DNA of 64,000 nucleotides from NCBI RefSeq assembly GCF_002607735.1, contig NZ_NBVR01000003.1, forward strand, positions 1 through 64,000, read 5' to 3'. The translations under genes were made by a program, and so were the position numbers. Numbering within the stretch: the first letter of the stretch is position 1; every line of letters starts with the position of its first letter. Under the pieces are notes generated by a model. The model saw nothing but the letters and a program-made list of their open reading frames with translations, did not search any database and was not told the DNA's origin. This DNA comes from Proteus alimentorum. Its GTDB lineage: Bacteria; Pseudomonadota; Gammaproteobacteria; Enterobacterales; Enterobacteriaceae. Below are positions 40,568-50,821 of the stretch, one piece after another.

Positions 40568-40610
40568 TATACTTGACCAAAAGTTGACTTAAGTTAATCA
40601 ACTTTGCCCT

Positions 40611-41339
40611 CTATTTCTTAGCCCATTTCTCAACTGACGTCAGGATACCACGTAAGATATGAAGCTCTTGTGTTTCTGGGCGCGCACGCGTAAATAGACG
40701 GCGTAAACGGCTCATCACTTGTCCCGGATGTTTAGGACGAATAAAGCCAGATTCATTAAGCACCTGTTCTAAGTGAACGTAAAAACGTTCTATATCATCT
40801 GCTGGTGGATAATCAATCTCTGATGGACTATTTTCCTCTTGTTTTTCTTCTTGGGCAAGTGCTGCCATACGAATTTCATAACTAACAAGCTGAACAGCCA
40901 TCGCTAAATTTAAAGAACCATATTCTGGATTAGTCGGAACATACAGATGAAAATCACATTTTTGTAATTCTTCATTGGTTAAACCGGTGCGTTCACGACC
41001 AAAAATAACAGCAACAGGCTTATTTTTAGCTTCCATGACACAGCGCTCACCACATTCACGAGGCGCGAGCATTGGCCAAGAGAGTGTACGGCTACGGGCA
41101 CTTGTTCCTATGACTAAACCACAGCCTTCAATCGCTTCATCGATACTATTAACAATATGTGCATTGCCAATAACATCACTTGCACCTGCTGATAGGGCAA
41201 TAGAATGTGAATCTGGTTTTTCTTTTGGATTAACAAAATAAAGATTGGTTAATCCCATGGTTTTCATAGCACGAGCTGTAGAGCCCATATTGCCTGTATG
41301 CGAGGTTTCTACAAGGATGATGCGAATATTTTCTAACAT
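40611..41339 (-). CDS. trmJ: tRNA (cytidine/uridine-32-2'-O)-methyltransferase TrmJ
   Basis: SPOUT-family methyltransferase that 2'-O-methylates position 32 in the anticodon loop. 242 residues from the ATG at 41339 ([20 protein letters not shown]), where E. coli TrmJ homology starts; the in-frame ATG at 41369 has no better signal. SPOUT motifs: [30 protein letters not shown] and [21 protein letters not shown]-terminal helical tail ends with [22 protein letters not shown]. Upstream of iscR on the same strand as in E. coli; suhB is divergent. Confidence 0.95.
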   Translation of the reverse strand: MLENIRIILVETSHTGNMGSTARAMKTMGLTNLYFVNPKEKPDSHSIALSAGASDVIGNAHIVNSIDEAIEGCGLVIGTSARSRTLSWPMLAPRECGERCVMEAKNKPVAVIFGRERTGLTNEELQKCDFHLYVPTNPEYGSLNLAMAVQLVSYEIRMAALAQEEKQEENSPSEIDYPPADDIERFYVHLEQVLNESGFIRPKHPGQVMSRLRRLFTRARPETQELHILRGILTSVEKWAKK

Positions 41340-41463
41340 TGATTTCTTGTTAATTGCTTTGTGATCCATCTATTTTATCACAATTGTAGCCAGAAACACG
41401 AATGCCTGTTATACTCTGGCACGTTTTTTATCCCCGTTCTTTAACATCTTGTGGAAGATAACC

Positions 41464-42267
41464 ATGCATCCGATGCTGAATATTGCCATACGTGCCGCAC
41501 GTAAGGCTGGTAATTTAATCGCCAAAAATTACGAAAATCCTGAATCTGTAGAAACTAATCAGAAAGGTACCAATGATTTTGTCACTAACGTTGACCGTGA
41601 CGCAGAACAAGCAATCATTGAAATCATCCGTAAATCTTATCCAAAACACACCATTATTACGGAAGAAAGTGGCGAGTTACTCGGTGAAGATCACGACATA
41701 CAATGGGTTATTGATCCACTTGATGGCACCACTAACTTCATTAAACGTCTTCCACACTTCTCTGTTTCTATTGCTGTCCGCATTAAAGGCCGTACTGAAG
41801 TGGCCGTTGTTTACGATCCTATGCGTAACGAATTATTCTCAGCGGTTCGTGGTCAAGGCGCACAATTAAATGGTTATCGTCTGCGTGGCTCTAATGCCCG
41901 CGATTTAGACGGTGCTGTTCTTGCGACTGGTTTCCCATTCAAAAGCAAACAACATTCAGCTGCTTACATGAACATGTTAGGCAAACTGTTTGTACCTTGT
42001 GCTGATTTCCGTCGCACAGGTTCAGCAGCATTAGATTTAGCTTATGTTGCCGCTGGTCGTGTTGATGGTTTCTTTGAAATTGGCTTAAAACCTTGGGATT
42101 TCTTAGGTGGCGAATTAATCGCTCGTGAAGCTGGTGCTATCGTTTCTGACTTTACAGGTAACCATGGCTACCTACAAACAGGTAATATTGTTGCCGGTAA
42201 CCCTCGTGTTGTCAGAGCATTATTAGCTGAAATTCGTAGCGAATTAACAGATGCATTAAAACGTTAA
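41464..42267 (+). CDS. suhB: Inositol-1-monophosphatase family protein SuhB
   Basis: Magnesium-dependent phosphatase of the IMPase family; in E. coli SuhB is also a component of the rRNA antitermination complex. 267 residues from the ATG at 41464, with GGAAG six bases before it; five extra in-frame codons upstream lack homology. Metal-binding motifs: EESGE (about 67-71), IDPLDGTTNFI and the C-terminal WDFLGGELIAREAGAIVSD. Divergent from trmJ, as in E. coli. Followed by its own terminator. Confidence 0.96.
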   Translation: MHPMLNIAIRAARKAGNLIAKNYENPESVETNQKGTNDFVTNVDRDAEQAIIEIIRKSYPKHTIITEESGELLGEDHDIQWVIDPLDGTTNFIKRLPHFSVSIAVRIKGRTEVAVVYDPMRNELFSAVRGQGAQLNGYRLRGSNARDLDGAVLATGFPFKSKQHSAAYMNMLGKLFVPCADFRRTGSAALDLAYVAAGRVDGFFEIGLKPWDFLGGELIAREAGAIVSDFTGNHGYLQTGNIVAGNPRVVRALLAEIRSELTDALKR

Positions 42268-42298
42268 TTTCGTTGATACGAATAAAAAATATAAAAAG

Positions 42299-42327
42299 AA
42301 AAGACCATAATATGATGGTCTTTTTTA
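42299..42327 (+). terminator. Bidirectional terminator of suhB (and hcaT-like gene)
   Basis: Stem AAGACCAT / ATGGTCTT followed by TTTTTTATT, 33 bases after suhB; the convergent hcaT-like gene ends 27 bases further on. Confidence 0.85.
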
Positions 42328-42353
42328 TTGCACTTTTTCTTATGTAGAACAAG

Positions 42354-43508
42354 TTAACTATTTTGAGGCTGTACTTTTGGTCTGATAAACATAGCCGGGA
42401 TCGTTAATGCTGCCATTAACCAGAAGATCAACGATTCTTGATTAGGCAGTTTTTCATACAACCAGCCAGATATAATGGTCATAATCGCAATACTCCCCCC
42501 CATCGCTAAAGCTGAATACACGGCTTGCAGACGAATAATTTCGTGCTCTTGACGTGCGCTAATAAAGCGCATAGCGGCTAAGTGACACACGGTAAACGTA
42601 CCACTATGTAAGATTTGGACAATAATAAGTGCGGGTAATGCGGTAAAACTCCCCATTAATCCCCAACGTAAAAGCCCAGCAAAAGCAGAAAGTAAGAGTA
42701 GATTTCTTGCGCTCCAACGGCGGAATAAACGATGGCTCAGCATAAAAACAACCACCTCTGAAACCACACCTAATGACCAAAGGTAGCCGATTGTTGCAGT
42801 ATCATACCCTGCTTTTTCCCAATAAAGTGCGCTAAAACCATAATACGCTGCATGTGCACCTTGCAGTAAAGAGACACATAACAGAAAACGCCAAACAGGC
42901 CCATCTGAAATGAGTTTCATAAAGGACACATTACTGTGTTCTGCTTTTTTCACTTTACCCTGTGGCATTACTTTAGGGCGGAGCATAGATGTCAGGAATA
43001 GTGCAAAAGTACTGGCAATCAATCCATAAAGAATAATGGGATGCCCAAAAGCATCAATTAAAATACCCAGCAATGATGAGCTAATAATAAAAGCGATTGA
43101 ACCCCAAACGCGAATTTTTCCATAATCAAAAGGAAACTGTTTTTGCCACGTTCCTGCTAGAGAATCCCCTAAAGGCACCATTGGCGAAAAGAAAACGTTA
43201 AATCCTGTCATCACGAAGAATAACCATGCCCAGTGGCTACCCATCATAAATGCAACAGTAAAAAGTAAGGAGAGAAAAGCAAATAATCTCAATGCAGTGA
43301 TAAGTTTTGACGGATCCTTTACCGCAGGCGTTAAAATTAGGCTACCAACAAAACGTGCAGTTAAACCTACACCTAATAACAGACCTATCATTGCAGGATC
43401 AACACCCTCTCCTTTTAGCCATATGGACCAAAAAGGTAAAAAGATGCCGTATGAAAAGAAATAGGTAAAATAATCTAAGGCAAGCCACAATGTTGATGGA
43501 ATAACCAT
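42354..43508 (-). CDS. hcaT: HcaT-like MFS transporter
   Basis: Twelve-segment major facilitator permease, 384 residues, similar throughout to E. coli HcaT (LGYFTYFFSYGIFLPFWS-type start, TWQKQFPxDYGKxRxWGS, LLQGAHAAYYGFSALYW, HSGTFTVCHLAAMR). HcaT is annotated as a 3-phenylpropionate importer. No hca catabolic genes are near, so that substrate is not supported here; the family also resembles nucleoside/sugar symporters. I use the ATG at 43508 (GGGGG ahead). Convergent with suhB, downstream of glyA. Confidence 0.85.
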   Translation of the reverse strand: MVIPSTLWLALDYFTYFFSYGIFLPFWSIWLKGEGVDPAMIGLLLGVGLTARFVGSLILTPAVKDPSKLITALRLFAFLSLLFTVAFMMGSHWAWLFFVMTGFNVFFSPMVPLGDSLAGTWQKQFPFDYGKIRVWGSIAFIISSSLLGILIDAFGHPIILYGLIASTFALFLTSMLRPKVMPQGKVKKAEHSNVSFMKLISDGPVWRFLLCVSLLQGAHAAYYGFSALYWEKAGYDTATIGYLWSLGVVSEVVVFMLSHRLFRRWSARNLLLLSAFAGLLRWGLMGSFTALPALIIVQILHSGTFTVCHLAAMRFISARQEHEIIRLQAVYSALAMGGSIAIMTIISGWLYEKLPNQESLIFWLMAALTIPAMFIRPKVQPQNS

Positions 43509-43531
43509 CCAATCCCCCATTTTTAAGATGC

Positions 43532-43567
43532 AAAAAAACCCGCCAAGAACAAGTTCTCGAAGCGGGC
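43532..43567 (-). terminator. Rho-independent terminator of glyA
   Basis: Long imperfect stem with CCCGC / GCGGG base and GAAC / GTTC upper part, followed on the minus strand by TTTTTTTGC, 33 bases after the glyA stop. Confidence 0.85.
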
Positions 43568-43600
43568 TTGTACAACGGGTTTTATTATATCGTTACAGAC

Positions 43601-44854
43601 TTATGCGTAAACTGGAAATTTAGCGCAGATATCCAAGACTTTTTGTTTCACTTTCTCAATGTTCGCTTCATCATTGATATTATCAAGGATATCACACATC
43701 CAACCGGCTAATTCACGAGCTTCCGCTTCTTTAAAACCACGACGTGTAATCGCTGGGGAACCGATACGAACACCAGAAGTGACAAATGGGCTACGTGGAT
43801 CATTTGGTACGCTGTTTTTGTTAACAGTGATATTTGCACGACCCAGTGCAGCATCTGCATCCTTACCTGTAATATCTTTATCAACTAAATCTAATAAAAA
43901 CAGGTGATTTTCAGTTCCGCCAGACACTACTTTATAACCGCGATCTAAGAAAACTTCTACCATTGCTTTTGAGTTTTTAGCAACTTGTTGCTGATAAACT
44001 TTAAATTCTGGCTCCATCGCTTCTTTTAATGCAACCGCTTTACCTGCAATAACATGCATTAAAGGGCCACCTTGAGAGCCAGGGAATACCGCAGAGTTCA
44101 GTTTTTTATAAAACTCTTCATCACCACCTTTAGCAAGGATAAGACCACCGCGTGGACCTGCTAAGGTTTTGTGGGTTGTTGTTGTAACAACATGCGCATG
44201 AGGAACTGGGTTAGGATAAACACCCGCTGCAACCATACCAGCTACGTGTGCCATATCAACAAATAAGAATGCACCAATGCTGTCTGCAATTTCACGCATT
44301 TTAGCCCAGTCAACCAGACCAGAATAAGCAGAGAACCCGCCGATGATCATTTTTGGTTGATGTTTTTTAGCTTGAATAGCGATATCTTCGTAATCAATTT
44401 TACCTGACTCATCAATACCATAAGGTACGATATTATACAGTTTACCAGAGAAGTTAACTGGTGAACCATGAGTTAAGTGACCGCCTTGCGCTAGGTTCAT
44501 ACCTAAAACAGTATCACCCGGTTTTAATAATGCCATATAGACAGCGGCATTCGCTTGAGAGCCTGAGTGAGGCTGTACGTTAGCGTAATCTGCACCAAAT
44601 AATGCTTTTGCACGATCGATAGCCAGTTGCTCTACAACATCCACATACTCACAACCACCGTAGTAACGTTTACCCGGATAGCCTTCAGCATATTTATTTG
44701 TCAGCTGAGATCCCTGCGCCTGCATAACACGAGGGCTGGTATAGTTTTCAGAAGCAATAAGTTCGATGTGCTCTTCTTGACGAGTCACTTCACCTTCCAT
44801 TGCATTCCATAATTCTGGATCGTAATCAGCAATATTCATTTCACGTTTTAACAT
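43601..44854 (-). CDS. glyA: Serine hydroxymethyltransferase
   Basis: PLP enzyme converting serine and tetrahydrofolate to glycine and 5,10-methylene-THF, the main one-carbon source. 417 residues as in E. coli. PLP lysine 229 in [18 protein letters not shown]. Monocistronic, divergent from hmp, with a PurR box near the promoter as in E. coli. Confidence 0.98.
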   Translation of the reverse strand: MLKREMNIADYDPELWNAMEGEVTRQEEHIELIASENYTSPRVMQAQGSQLTNKYAEGYPGKRYYGGCEYVDVVEQLAIDRAKALFGADYANVQPHSGSQANAAVYMALLKPGDTVLGMNLAQGGHLTHGSPVNFSGKLYNIVPYGIDESGKIDYEDIAIQAKKHQPKMIIGGFSAYSGLVDWAKMREIADSIGAFLFVDMAHVAGMVAAGVYPNPVPHAHVVTTTTHKTLAGPRGGLILAKGGDEEFYKKLNSAVFPGSQGGPLMHVIAGKAVALKEAMEPEFKVYQQQVAKNSKAMVEVFLDRGYKVVSGGTENHLFLLDLVDKDITGKDADAALGRANITVNKNSVPNDPRSPFVTSGVRIGSPAITRRGFKEAEARELAGWMCDILDNINDEANIEKVKQKVLDICAKFPVYA

Positions 44855-44966
44855 TCACATCTCCTGACTCAGCTAACTTCACTAAAGACAAACTCCCATG
44901 CGGGAGAAAGAATGGCATACAGTGTAAACTCTTTTTCTTCATTGAGATAGCCCCTAATGAAAAAAT

Positions 44967-44982
44967 ACGCAATCGTTTGCCA
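44967..44982. promoter_or_regulatory. PurR operator of glyA
   Basis: ACGCAATCGTTTGCCA fits the PurR consensus ACGCAAACGTTTGCGT with two or three mismatches and resembles the E. coli glyA site. It lies just downstream of the predicted -10, where a bound repressor would block transcription start. Confidence 0.78.
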
Positions 44983-44986
44983 CCCA

Positions 44987-45017
44987 ACTATAACAGCACA
45001 TTATTACTTTTTAACAA
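44987..45017 (-). promoter_or_regulatory. Predicted glyA promoter
   Basis: -10 TATAGT (44987-44992 on the minus strand), with TG two bases before it in TGCTGTTATAGT; a weak -35 (TTAAAA) is about 16 bases upstream. MetR sites expected in E. coli were not identified. Confidence 0.5.
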
Positions 45018-45156
45018 CCTCATTTTATCCTGTGCTTATTCCTCTTTTTGAGGCACATCTCGCCTTATTTTGCAAACACCCCGCATCATTCTCTAAGAAT
45101 TGAGATTTTTTGTTAAAAAATAAAAACAGAGATTTACAAAATAATCAAAAAGAGAT

Positions 45157-45179
45157 AAGTTGCATATAAAATACAATTT
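45157..45179. promoter_or_regulatory. NsrR operator of hmp
   Basis: A 23-base palindrome-like site starting AAGTTGCATATAAAA fits the NsrR consensus AAGATGCATTTAAAATGCAT... in about 18 of 23 positions. It lies 41 bases before the hmp ATG. NsrR, a nitric-oxide-sensing Fe-S repressor, controls hmp in enterics. The remaining 45020-45156 stretch is AT-rich with no gene. Confidence 0.75.
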
Positions 45180-45220
45180 ATAAAAATTCACAATAAACTG
45201 AAAATTTTTCAGGAGCAATT

Positions 45221-46420
45221 ATGTTAGATGCACAAACTATCGCGACAATTAAATCAACCATTCCTCTTATTGCTAAAACAGGTCCAGCATTAACCGCTCA
45301 TTTTTATGATCGAATGTTTTCTCGCCATCCAGAGTTAAAAGATATTTTCACCATGAGCCATCAAAGCAGTGGTGCACAACGTGAAGCCTTATTTAATGCG
45401 ATATGCGCTTATGCGACAAACATTGAAAACTTAGCCACCATTTTGCCTGCCGTTGAAAAAATTGCACAAAAACACGTCAGTTTAAATATTCTTCCTGAAC
45501 ACTATCCTATTGTCGGTGAAAATTTATTAGCAACAATTGATGAAATGTTTAATCCTGGGCAAGAAGTGCTAGATGCGTGGGGAGCGGCTTATCAAGTATT
45601 GGCTGATGTCTTTATCAATCGCGAAGAGCAAATTTATCAACAAAAAGAACAAACAAACGGAGGTTGGAGAGGACTACGAAACTTCAAAGTTAAACATAAA
45701 GTAAAACAAAGTGATGTGATTACCAGTTTTGAATTAGAGCCTGAAGATGGGCTTGCTGTTACGCCTTATCAAGCAGGGCAATATTTAAGCCTTTATATCC
45801 GTGATGAACATCTTGAACACCAAGAAATACGTCAATATTCATTAACTCAATCTTCAAATAATAAAACCTATCGCATCGCAGTAAAACGCGAAGATAAAGG
45901 CATTCTATCGAATTTTCTTCATGACCATGTTCAAGAAGGTGATACTTTACAAGTCGCCGCACCAGGGGGCGATTTCTATTTAGATGTGTCACCAACAACA
46001 CCCGTAACCTTAATTTCAGCAGGTGTGGGCTTAACGCCAATGCTATCCATGTTACACACGCTTTCAGGTCATCAAGCTAATATTAATTGGTTACATGCAG
46101 CCGAACATGGTGGAGTCCATGCTTTTAAAAATGAAGTTAATCAAGTCGGCACTCAACTTTCACACTATCAACAAGCAATATGGTATCGCACACCACGTTC
46201 TGAAGACGTGCAAAATAAAGATTATCAATTCGAAGGCTTAATGACATTAAAGCAAGTTGAAGATTGGTTAGCTATTCCTGATATGCATTTCTATTTTTGT
46301 GGCCCATTACCTTTTATGCAATCTGTTGCCAAGCAACTTATTGAATTAGGTATTAATAGTGAAAAACTTCATTATGAATGTTTTGGTCCTCATGCTGTTA
46401 TTACACAAGATTTACAGTAG
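45221..46420 (+). CDS. hmp: Flavohaemoglobin (nitric oxide dioxygenase) Hmp
   Basis: Converts NO and O2 to nitrate using NADPH and FAD; cytoplasmic NO defence. 399 residues: globin domain (1-140) with proximal His85 (KIAQKHVSL), distal Tyr29 and Gln53; FAD domain with RQYSLTQS (about 205-212); NAD domain with [11 protein letters not shown] and the C-terminal CGPLPFM. AGGAG precedes the ATG. Divergent from glyA, as in E. coli; likely repressed by NsrR. Confidence 0.97.
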   Translation: MLDAQTIATIKSTIPLIAKTGPALTAHFYDRMFSRHPELKDIFTMSHQSSGAQREALFNAICAYATNIENLATILPAVEKIAQKHVSLNILPEHYPIVGENLLATIDEMFNPGQEVLDAWGAAYQVLADVFINREEQIYQQKEQTNGGWRGLRNFKVKHKVKQSDVITSFELEPEDGLAVTPYQAGQYLSLYIRDEHLEHQEIRQYSLTQSSNNKTYRIAVKREDKGILSNFLHDHVQEGDTLQVAAPGGDFYLDVSPTTPVTLISAGVGLTPMLSMLHTLSGHQANINWLHAAEHGGVHAFKNEVNQVGTQLSHYQQAIWYRTPRSEDVQNKDYQFEGLMTLKQVEDWLAIPDMHFYFCGPLPFMQSVAKQLIELGINSEKLHYECFGPHAVITQDLQ

Positions 46421-46454
46421 AAATACGTTCATGAGAGTCCAATTTTAAATTGAA

Positions 46455-46495
46455 TAAAAAAGTGCTGATAGTGTTATATTTATCAGCGCTTTTAT
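46455..46495. terminator. Bidirectional terminator between hmp and the membrane-protein gene
   Basis: Stem AAAGTGCTGATA / TATCAGCGCTTT (one mismatch) with an 11-base loop, T tracts on both sides; sits between convergent genes. Confidence 0.82.
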
Positions 46496-46514
46496 TAGTT
46501 ATTTTACTGCCTTG

Positions 46515-47162
46515 TTATGATCGATATTTATTTTTAATCGCTGCGGGAATAACATGATCTTTAGCAGAAAAACCGTACCAAATAACACTAATTAAACAGA
46601 GCGTATAACCAAATAATTCACAGCCCTCTTCCACCATGTTTTTAACAGCCCGGTTATAATCCACGCCTAATAATTTATGCCAAAGTATTCCCATACCAAA
46701 TAAACGTGAGAACAATAAAATACATAATAGGCCAGCAACTAACATTCCATGGCTTGGATGCGTAATAAAGTGAATTAAGCCTTTTAACGTTTTTTTACCT
46801 TCTCTAATCGCAATAGCGATACAAATAAACGTCACCGTTAGCGCAAACCAAACCCATGATCCGTGTGCAATCTGATCAAATACGCCATCTAACTCACGAA
46901 TTAAAATACACAAGAAAAAGCCCATAATAAGCGTGAACGCTCCCCGTTGTTCACTTCCTTGGCATGCTTTAACAAAAAAGAATAAACAAATAATAGCAAC
47001 GATAAATTCTTGGCCTAATTCAGTTACCGACGTTTCAGAAATACCATTATCGAGAACCAAAATATCAAGAAAAATAAATCCCGTAGTGATAGCGATTAAC
47101 ACTGCTGCACATAAAAATAAAGCGACACGCTTTAATAAATAAGTAAACACTATTTTGCCCAT
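46515..47162 (-). CDS. Putative inner-membrane protein of unknown function
   Basis: 215 residues with about six predicted transmembrane segments (around 10-32, 48-66, 75-92, 100-118, 137-156 and 180-200) and a basic C-terminus, so an integral inner-membrane protein. Charged positions in or near membrane segments include LIRELDGVFDQIAHGSW (about 86-102) and MVEEGCELFGY. I do not recognise the family. It stands alone between hmp and glnB, convergent with hmp; E. coli has no counterpart here. The ATG has AAGG only one or two bases ahead, so the true start is uncertain (a GTG four codons in is possible). Confidence 0.7.
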   Translation of the reverse strand: MGKIVFTYLLKRVALFLCAAVLIAITTGFIFLDILVLDNGISETSVTELGQEFIVAIICLFFFVKACQGSEQRGAFTLIMGFFLCILIRELDGVFDQIAHGSWVWFALTVTFICIAIAIREGKKTLKGLIHFITHPSHGMLVAGLLCILLFSRLFGMGILWHKLLGVDYNRAVKNMVEEGCELFGYTLCLISVIWYGFSAKDHVIPAAIKNKYRS

Positions 47163-47346
47163 ACCTTGATGATTTTTTAATATTGATAATAATAACTTTC
47201 CTTAAAAGTTATTAAATAACATTTTGTGCCTTAAAGTTTACAAAAAATAGTAAAATAAATTGTCTCGTATCATCAATAGACTTGTATAAGATATAAATAG
47301 CATCATAGGCAAAACATAAAAAAATTAATTATGCGCAAAAAAAAGA

Positions 47347-47383
47347 AAAAGCCCGATATTTTGATTAAAAAATATCGGGCTTT
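47347..47383 (-). terminator. Rho-independent terminator of nadE-glnB
   Basis: Perfect stem AAAGCCCGATATTTT / AAAATATCGGGCTTT with a 6-base loop, followed on the minus strand by TTTTCTTTT; 45 bases after the glnB stop. The rest of 47163-47346 is AT-rich without a recognised gene. Confidence 0.9.
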
Positions 47384-47428
47384 AATAAAACTGAAAAAGA
47401 TAATTATTTGGCTTAAGTTAATTAATAA

Positions 47429-47779
<351 letters not shown>

Positions 47780-47782
47780 CTA

Positions 47783-49399
47783 TTACCAGTTGTGGCGACC
47801 AAAACCGCTTGTTATTGGGTATCTGCGATCTTTACCAAAATTACGACTTGTAATACGTGGCCCTACAGGGGCTTGACGTCGTTTGTATTCATTAATATCG
47901 ACTAATTTTATCACTTTACGAACTGTTGCTTCATCAAATCCTGCTGCAACTAAATCAGATACAGATTTATCTTGCTCAACATAGCCTTCAAGAATAGCAT
48001 CCAGAATGTCATAAGGAGGTAAGTTATCTTGGTCTGTTTGTCCCGGTGCCAGTTCTGCTGATGGTGGTCTATCAATAACTCGCTGAGGAATAGCAGGTGA
48101 AAGTGTATTACGATATTTAGAAAGCTCGAAAACTAACGTTTTAGGGACATCTTTTAGTACATCAAAACCACCTGCCATATCACCATACAATGTGGAATAT
48201 CCCACTGCTGATTCACTTTTATTGCTTGTGGTTAACACTAAACGACGACGTTTATTCGACATTGCCATCAAAATAACAGCGCGACAACGTGCTTGTAGAT
48301 TTTCTTCTGTGGTATCTGCGGCAGTATCTTTAAACATAGGTGCAAGCTGAGCCATAAAAGCATCAAACATGGGTTCAATAGAAACCGTGTCAAACTCAAC
48401 ACCTAATAAATCTGCTTGTTCTTTCGCGTCATGAATACTCATTTCTGAAGTATAACGAAATGGCATCATAACAGCTTGAACACTCTCTTTGCCTAAGGCA
48501 TCAGCTGCAATAGCCACCGTTAATCCAGAGTCAATACCACCAGATAACCCTAAAATTGCCCCTTTAAAACCGTTTTTAATGACATAATCACGCGTTGCAA
48601 GCACTAATGCTTGATAAACTTGCGCTAAAGGTGAAAGTTCCGGAGCAGGATCTGCCATCGGAATAATATTCAATTCGTCAAATTCAACGATAGTGGTTTG
48701 TTCATCAAATGCAGCTAAACGATGCGTAATAGCACCACGTTCATCAAAGACTTTTGAACAACCATCGAATACTAACTCATCTTGACCACCAATTTGGTTA
48801 AGATAAATCACGGGAAGGTGTGTTCTTTGGCAATGTTCTTTAATTAGCTGTGTACGCACATGGGGTTTTTCACGGTTATAAGGTGATGCATTAATAGATA
48901 GAACGAGATCAGCACCCGCTTGTTTTAATGCATCGATAGGTTCATTAATCCAGATATCTTCACAAATTAACAAACCTAGGTGATAACCTTTAAATGGCAC
49001 CACACAGCGCTCATTTCCTTGCTGGAAATAACGCTTCTCATCAAACACACCATAATTAGGTAATTGCTGTTTGAAATAACGCGCTTGTAATTCACCTTTA
49101 TAGAAAAATGAAAGTGCGTTGTAAATTTTGCCGTTTTGCCACCAAGGATGTCCAACCACAATCGCCGTTTTTTTACTTGCTTGTTCTAAACGCGTAAGTT
49201 GTGTTTTACAACGCTGTTGGAAATCAGGTCGAAATAGCAGATCTTCAGGAGAGTAACCGCATAAAGCCAATTCAGAAAACATGACCAAATCGGCCTCTTC
49301 TTGTGCTTTAACGGTAGATAACATGCGTTCGCAGTTACCTTCAATATCACCAACAACCCAATTAAGTTGAGCCATGGCGAGTTTTAGTTTACGACTCAT
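47783..49399 (-). CDS. nadE: Glutamine-dependent NAD+ synthetase (two-domain)
   Basis: Last step of NAD synthesis, amidating deamido-NAD with glutamine as nitrogen donor. 538 residues. N-terminal nitrilase-type glutaminase domain with Glu43 (FSELALCGY), Lys110 (FKQQLPNYGVFDE) and Cys146 (LLICEDIW); C-terminal ATP-pyrophosphatase synthetase domain with GLSGGIDSGLTVAIAADALG. E. coli NadE is a shorter, ammonia-dependent enzyme located elsewhere, so this is a different type. I use the ATG at 49399 (GGAGAGA upstream) rather than 49429. Upstream of glnB, which may link NAD synthesis to nitrogen status. Confidence 0.94.
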   Translation of the reverse strand: MSRKLKLAMAQLNWVVGDIEGNCERMLSTVKAQEEADLVMFSELALCGYSPEDLLFRPDFQQRCKTQLTRLEQASKKTAIVVGHPWWQNGKIYNALSFFYKGELQARYFKQQLPNYGVFDEKRYFQQGNERCVVPFKGYHLGLLICEDIWINEPIDALKQAGADLVLSINASPYNREKPHVRTQLIKEHCQRTHLPVIYLNQIGGQDELVFDGCSKVFDERGAITHRLAAFDEQTTIVEFDELNIIPMADPAPELSPLAQVYQALVLATRDYVIKNGFKGAILGLSGGIDSGLTVAIAADALGKESVQAVMMPFRYTSEMSIHDAKEQADLLGVEFDTVSIEPMFDAFMAQLAPMFKDTAADTTEENLQARCRAVILMAMSNKRRRLVLTTSNKSESAVGYSTLYGDMAGGFDVLKDVPKTLVFELSKYRNTLSPAIPQRVIDRPPSAELAPGQTDQDNLPPYDILDAILEGYVEQDKSVSDLVAAGFDEATVRKVIKLVDINEYKRRQAPVGPRITSRNFGKDRRYPITSGFGRHNW

Positions 49400-49472
49400 A
49401 AAAATTAGTCTCTCCGCTATCTTCCGCATAAAAGGAAAGTTAGTTTAAAAATATATTCGTTATCTGAAAAGG

Positions 49473-50810
49473 TTATTCTTTAAAATCATTCGCATCTAGC
49501 TCATGACGAGATAACAATTTATAAAACTCAGTTCGATTGCGCCCAGCCATACGAGCTGCTTGGGTCACATTGCCTTTTGTCATTTGCAAAAGCTTTCTCA
49601 AATAGGTCATTTCAAAGTGTCCTCTCGCTTCTGCAAATGTGGGCAGTGCCGTATTTTCACCTTGTAATGCCTGTGTTACAAGCGCTTCACTAATCACGGG
49701 TGCTGTTGTTAGCGCAACACATTGCTCAATAACGTTAACCAATTGACGTACATTGCCCGGCCAACTCGCTGTCATTAAGCACTTCATCGCATCAGTTGAA
49801 AAGCTTCGAACAAAAGGTTTATGCCGTTTAGCAGACTCTCTCAATAAATGATTAGCAAGAATAGGAATATCTTCTGCTCTCTCACTTAATGTCGGAATAC
49901 GTAAATTAACCACATTTAAACGATAGAACAGATCTTCACGAAATTCATTACGTTCCATCGCTTTAGGTAAATCACGATGCGTTGCAGAAAGGATACGTAC
50001 ATCAATATCAATATCGCGATTACTGCCTAATGGGCGAACTTTTCGCTCTTGTAAAACACGTAATAACTTAACCTGCAATGCCATTGGCATATCGCCAATT
50101 TCATCTAAAAATAATGTGCCCCCTTCAGCGGCCTGAAATAGACCTTCACGACTACTCACTGCGCCTGTAAAAGCGCCTTTCGCATGACCAAATAATTCAG
50201 ACTCTAGAAGTTGCTCAGGTAAGGCACCACAGTTAATGGCAATAAAAGGCTTTTTCGCTCTAGGGCTTGCGCGATGGATAGCTTGAGCAAGGACTTCTTT
50301 ACCCGTACCACTTTGACCATTAATAAGGACACTAACATCTGATTGGGCGACTAGCTTTGCTTGCTCTAGTAAACGTAGCATTTGCGGGCTACGTGTCACG
50401 ATATCTTTTGACCACTCTTCATCTGAAACAATAGTCACAAGCTCGAGTGCTTCATCAATCGCTTTATAAAGTGCGTCTCTATCAACAGGTTTGGTTAAAA
50501 AACTAAATACGCCTTGCTGCGTTGCAGCCACGGCATCAGGAATAGAGCCATGAGCCGTAAGAATGATAACTGGCATGCCCGGCTGCTGGCGTTGTATTTC
50601 AGCAAACAGCGCCATACCATCCATTTCATCCATTCGGAGATCGCTAATAACAAGATCTATTTTTTCTTTTAAGAGAAGTTTTAGTGCTTCTTGCCCACTT
50701 TCAGCGGTGAAGATATGAAAACCTTCACTTGTTAATCGCATACCAAGTAACTTTAATAACCCAGGATCGTCATCGACAAGTAAAAGATTTGCTGATTTAT
50801 GGCCAGCCAT
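49473..50810 (-). CDS. glrR: Sigma-54-dependent response regulator GlrR (QseF)
   Basis: Response regulator that activates sigma-54 transcription of glmY. 445 residues: receiver domain with phospho-acceptor Asp57 (VISDLRMDEMDG), AAA+ domain with Walker A GQSGTGKE, the sigma-54-contacting GAFTGA loop (in HAKGAFTGAVSSREG) and FLDEIGDM Walker B, and a C-terminal Fis-type HTH (NVTQAARMAGRNRTEFYKLL). Start ATG at 50810 is preceded by AAGGAGA. 11 bases after glrG; its target sites lie at 53812-53924. Confidence 0.96.
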   Translation of the reverse strand: MAGHKSANLLLVDDDPGLLKLLGMRLTSEGFHIFTAESGQEALKLLLKEKIDLVISDLRMDEMDGMALFAEIQRQQPGMPVIILTAHGSIPDAVAATQQGVFSFLTKPVDRDALYKAIDEALELVTIVSDEEWSKDIVTRSPQMLRLLEQAKLVAQSDVSVLINGQSGTGKEVLAQAIHRASPRAKKPFIAINCGALPEQLLESELFGHAKGAFTGAVSSREGLFQAAEGGTLFLDEIGDMPMALQVKLLRVLQERKVRPLGSNRDIDIDVRILSATHRDLPKAMERNEFREDLFYRLNVVNLRIPTLSERAEDIPILANHLLRESAKRHKPFVRSFSTDAMKCLMTASWPGNVRQLVNVIEQCVALTTAPVISEALVTQALQGENTALPTFAEARGHFEMTYLRKLLQMTKGNVTQAARMAGRNRTEFYKLLSRHELDANDFKE

Positions 50811-50821
50811 GCACATTCTCC

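Noticed and set aside
40568..40592. Third type-1 IscR site upstream of sites A and B
   Set aside because: ATACTTGACC matches the left half, but the right half departs from the consensus at several positions; kept only as an unassigned palindrome.
43601..45220. A riboswitch for glyA
   Set aside because: The leader is short after the predicted promoter and no known glycine or purine riboswitch core is visible; PurR box explains control.
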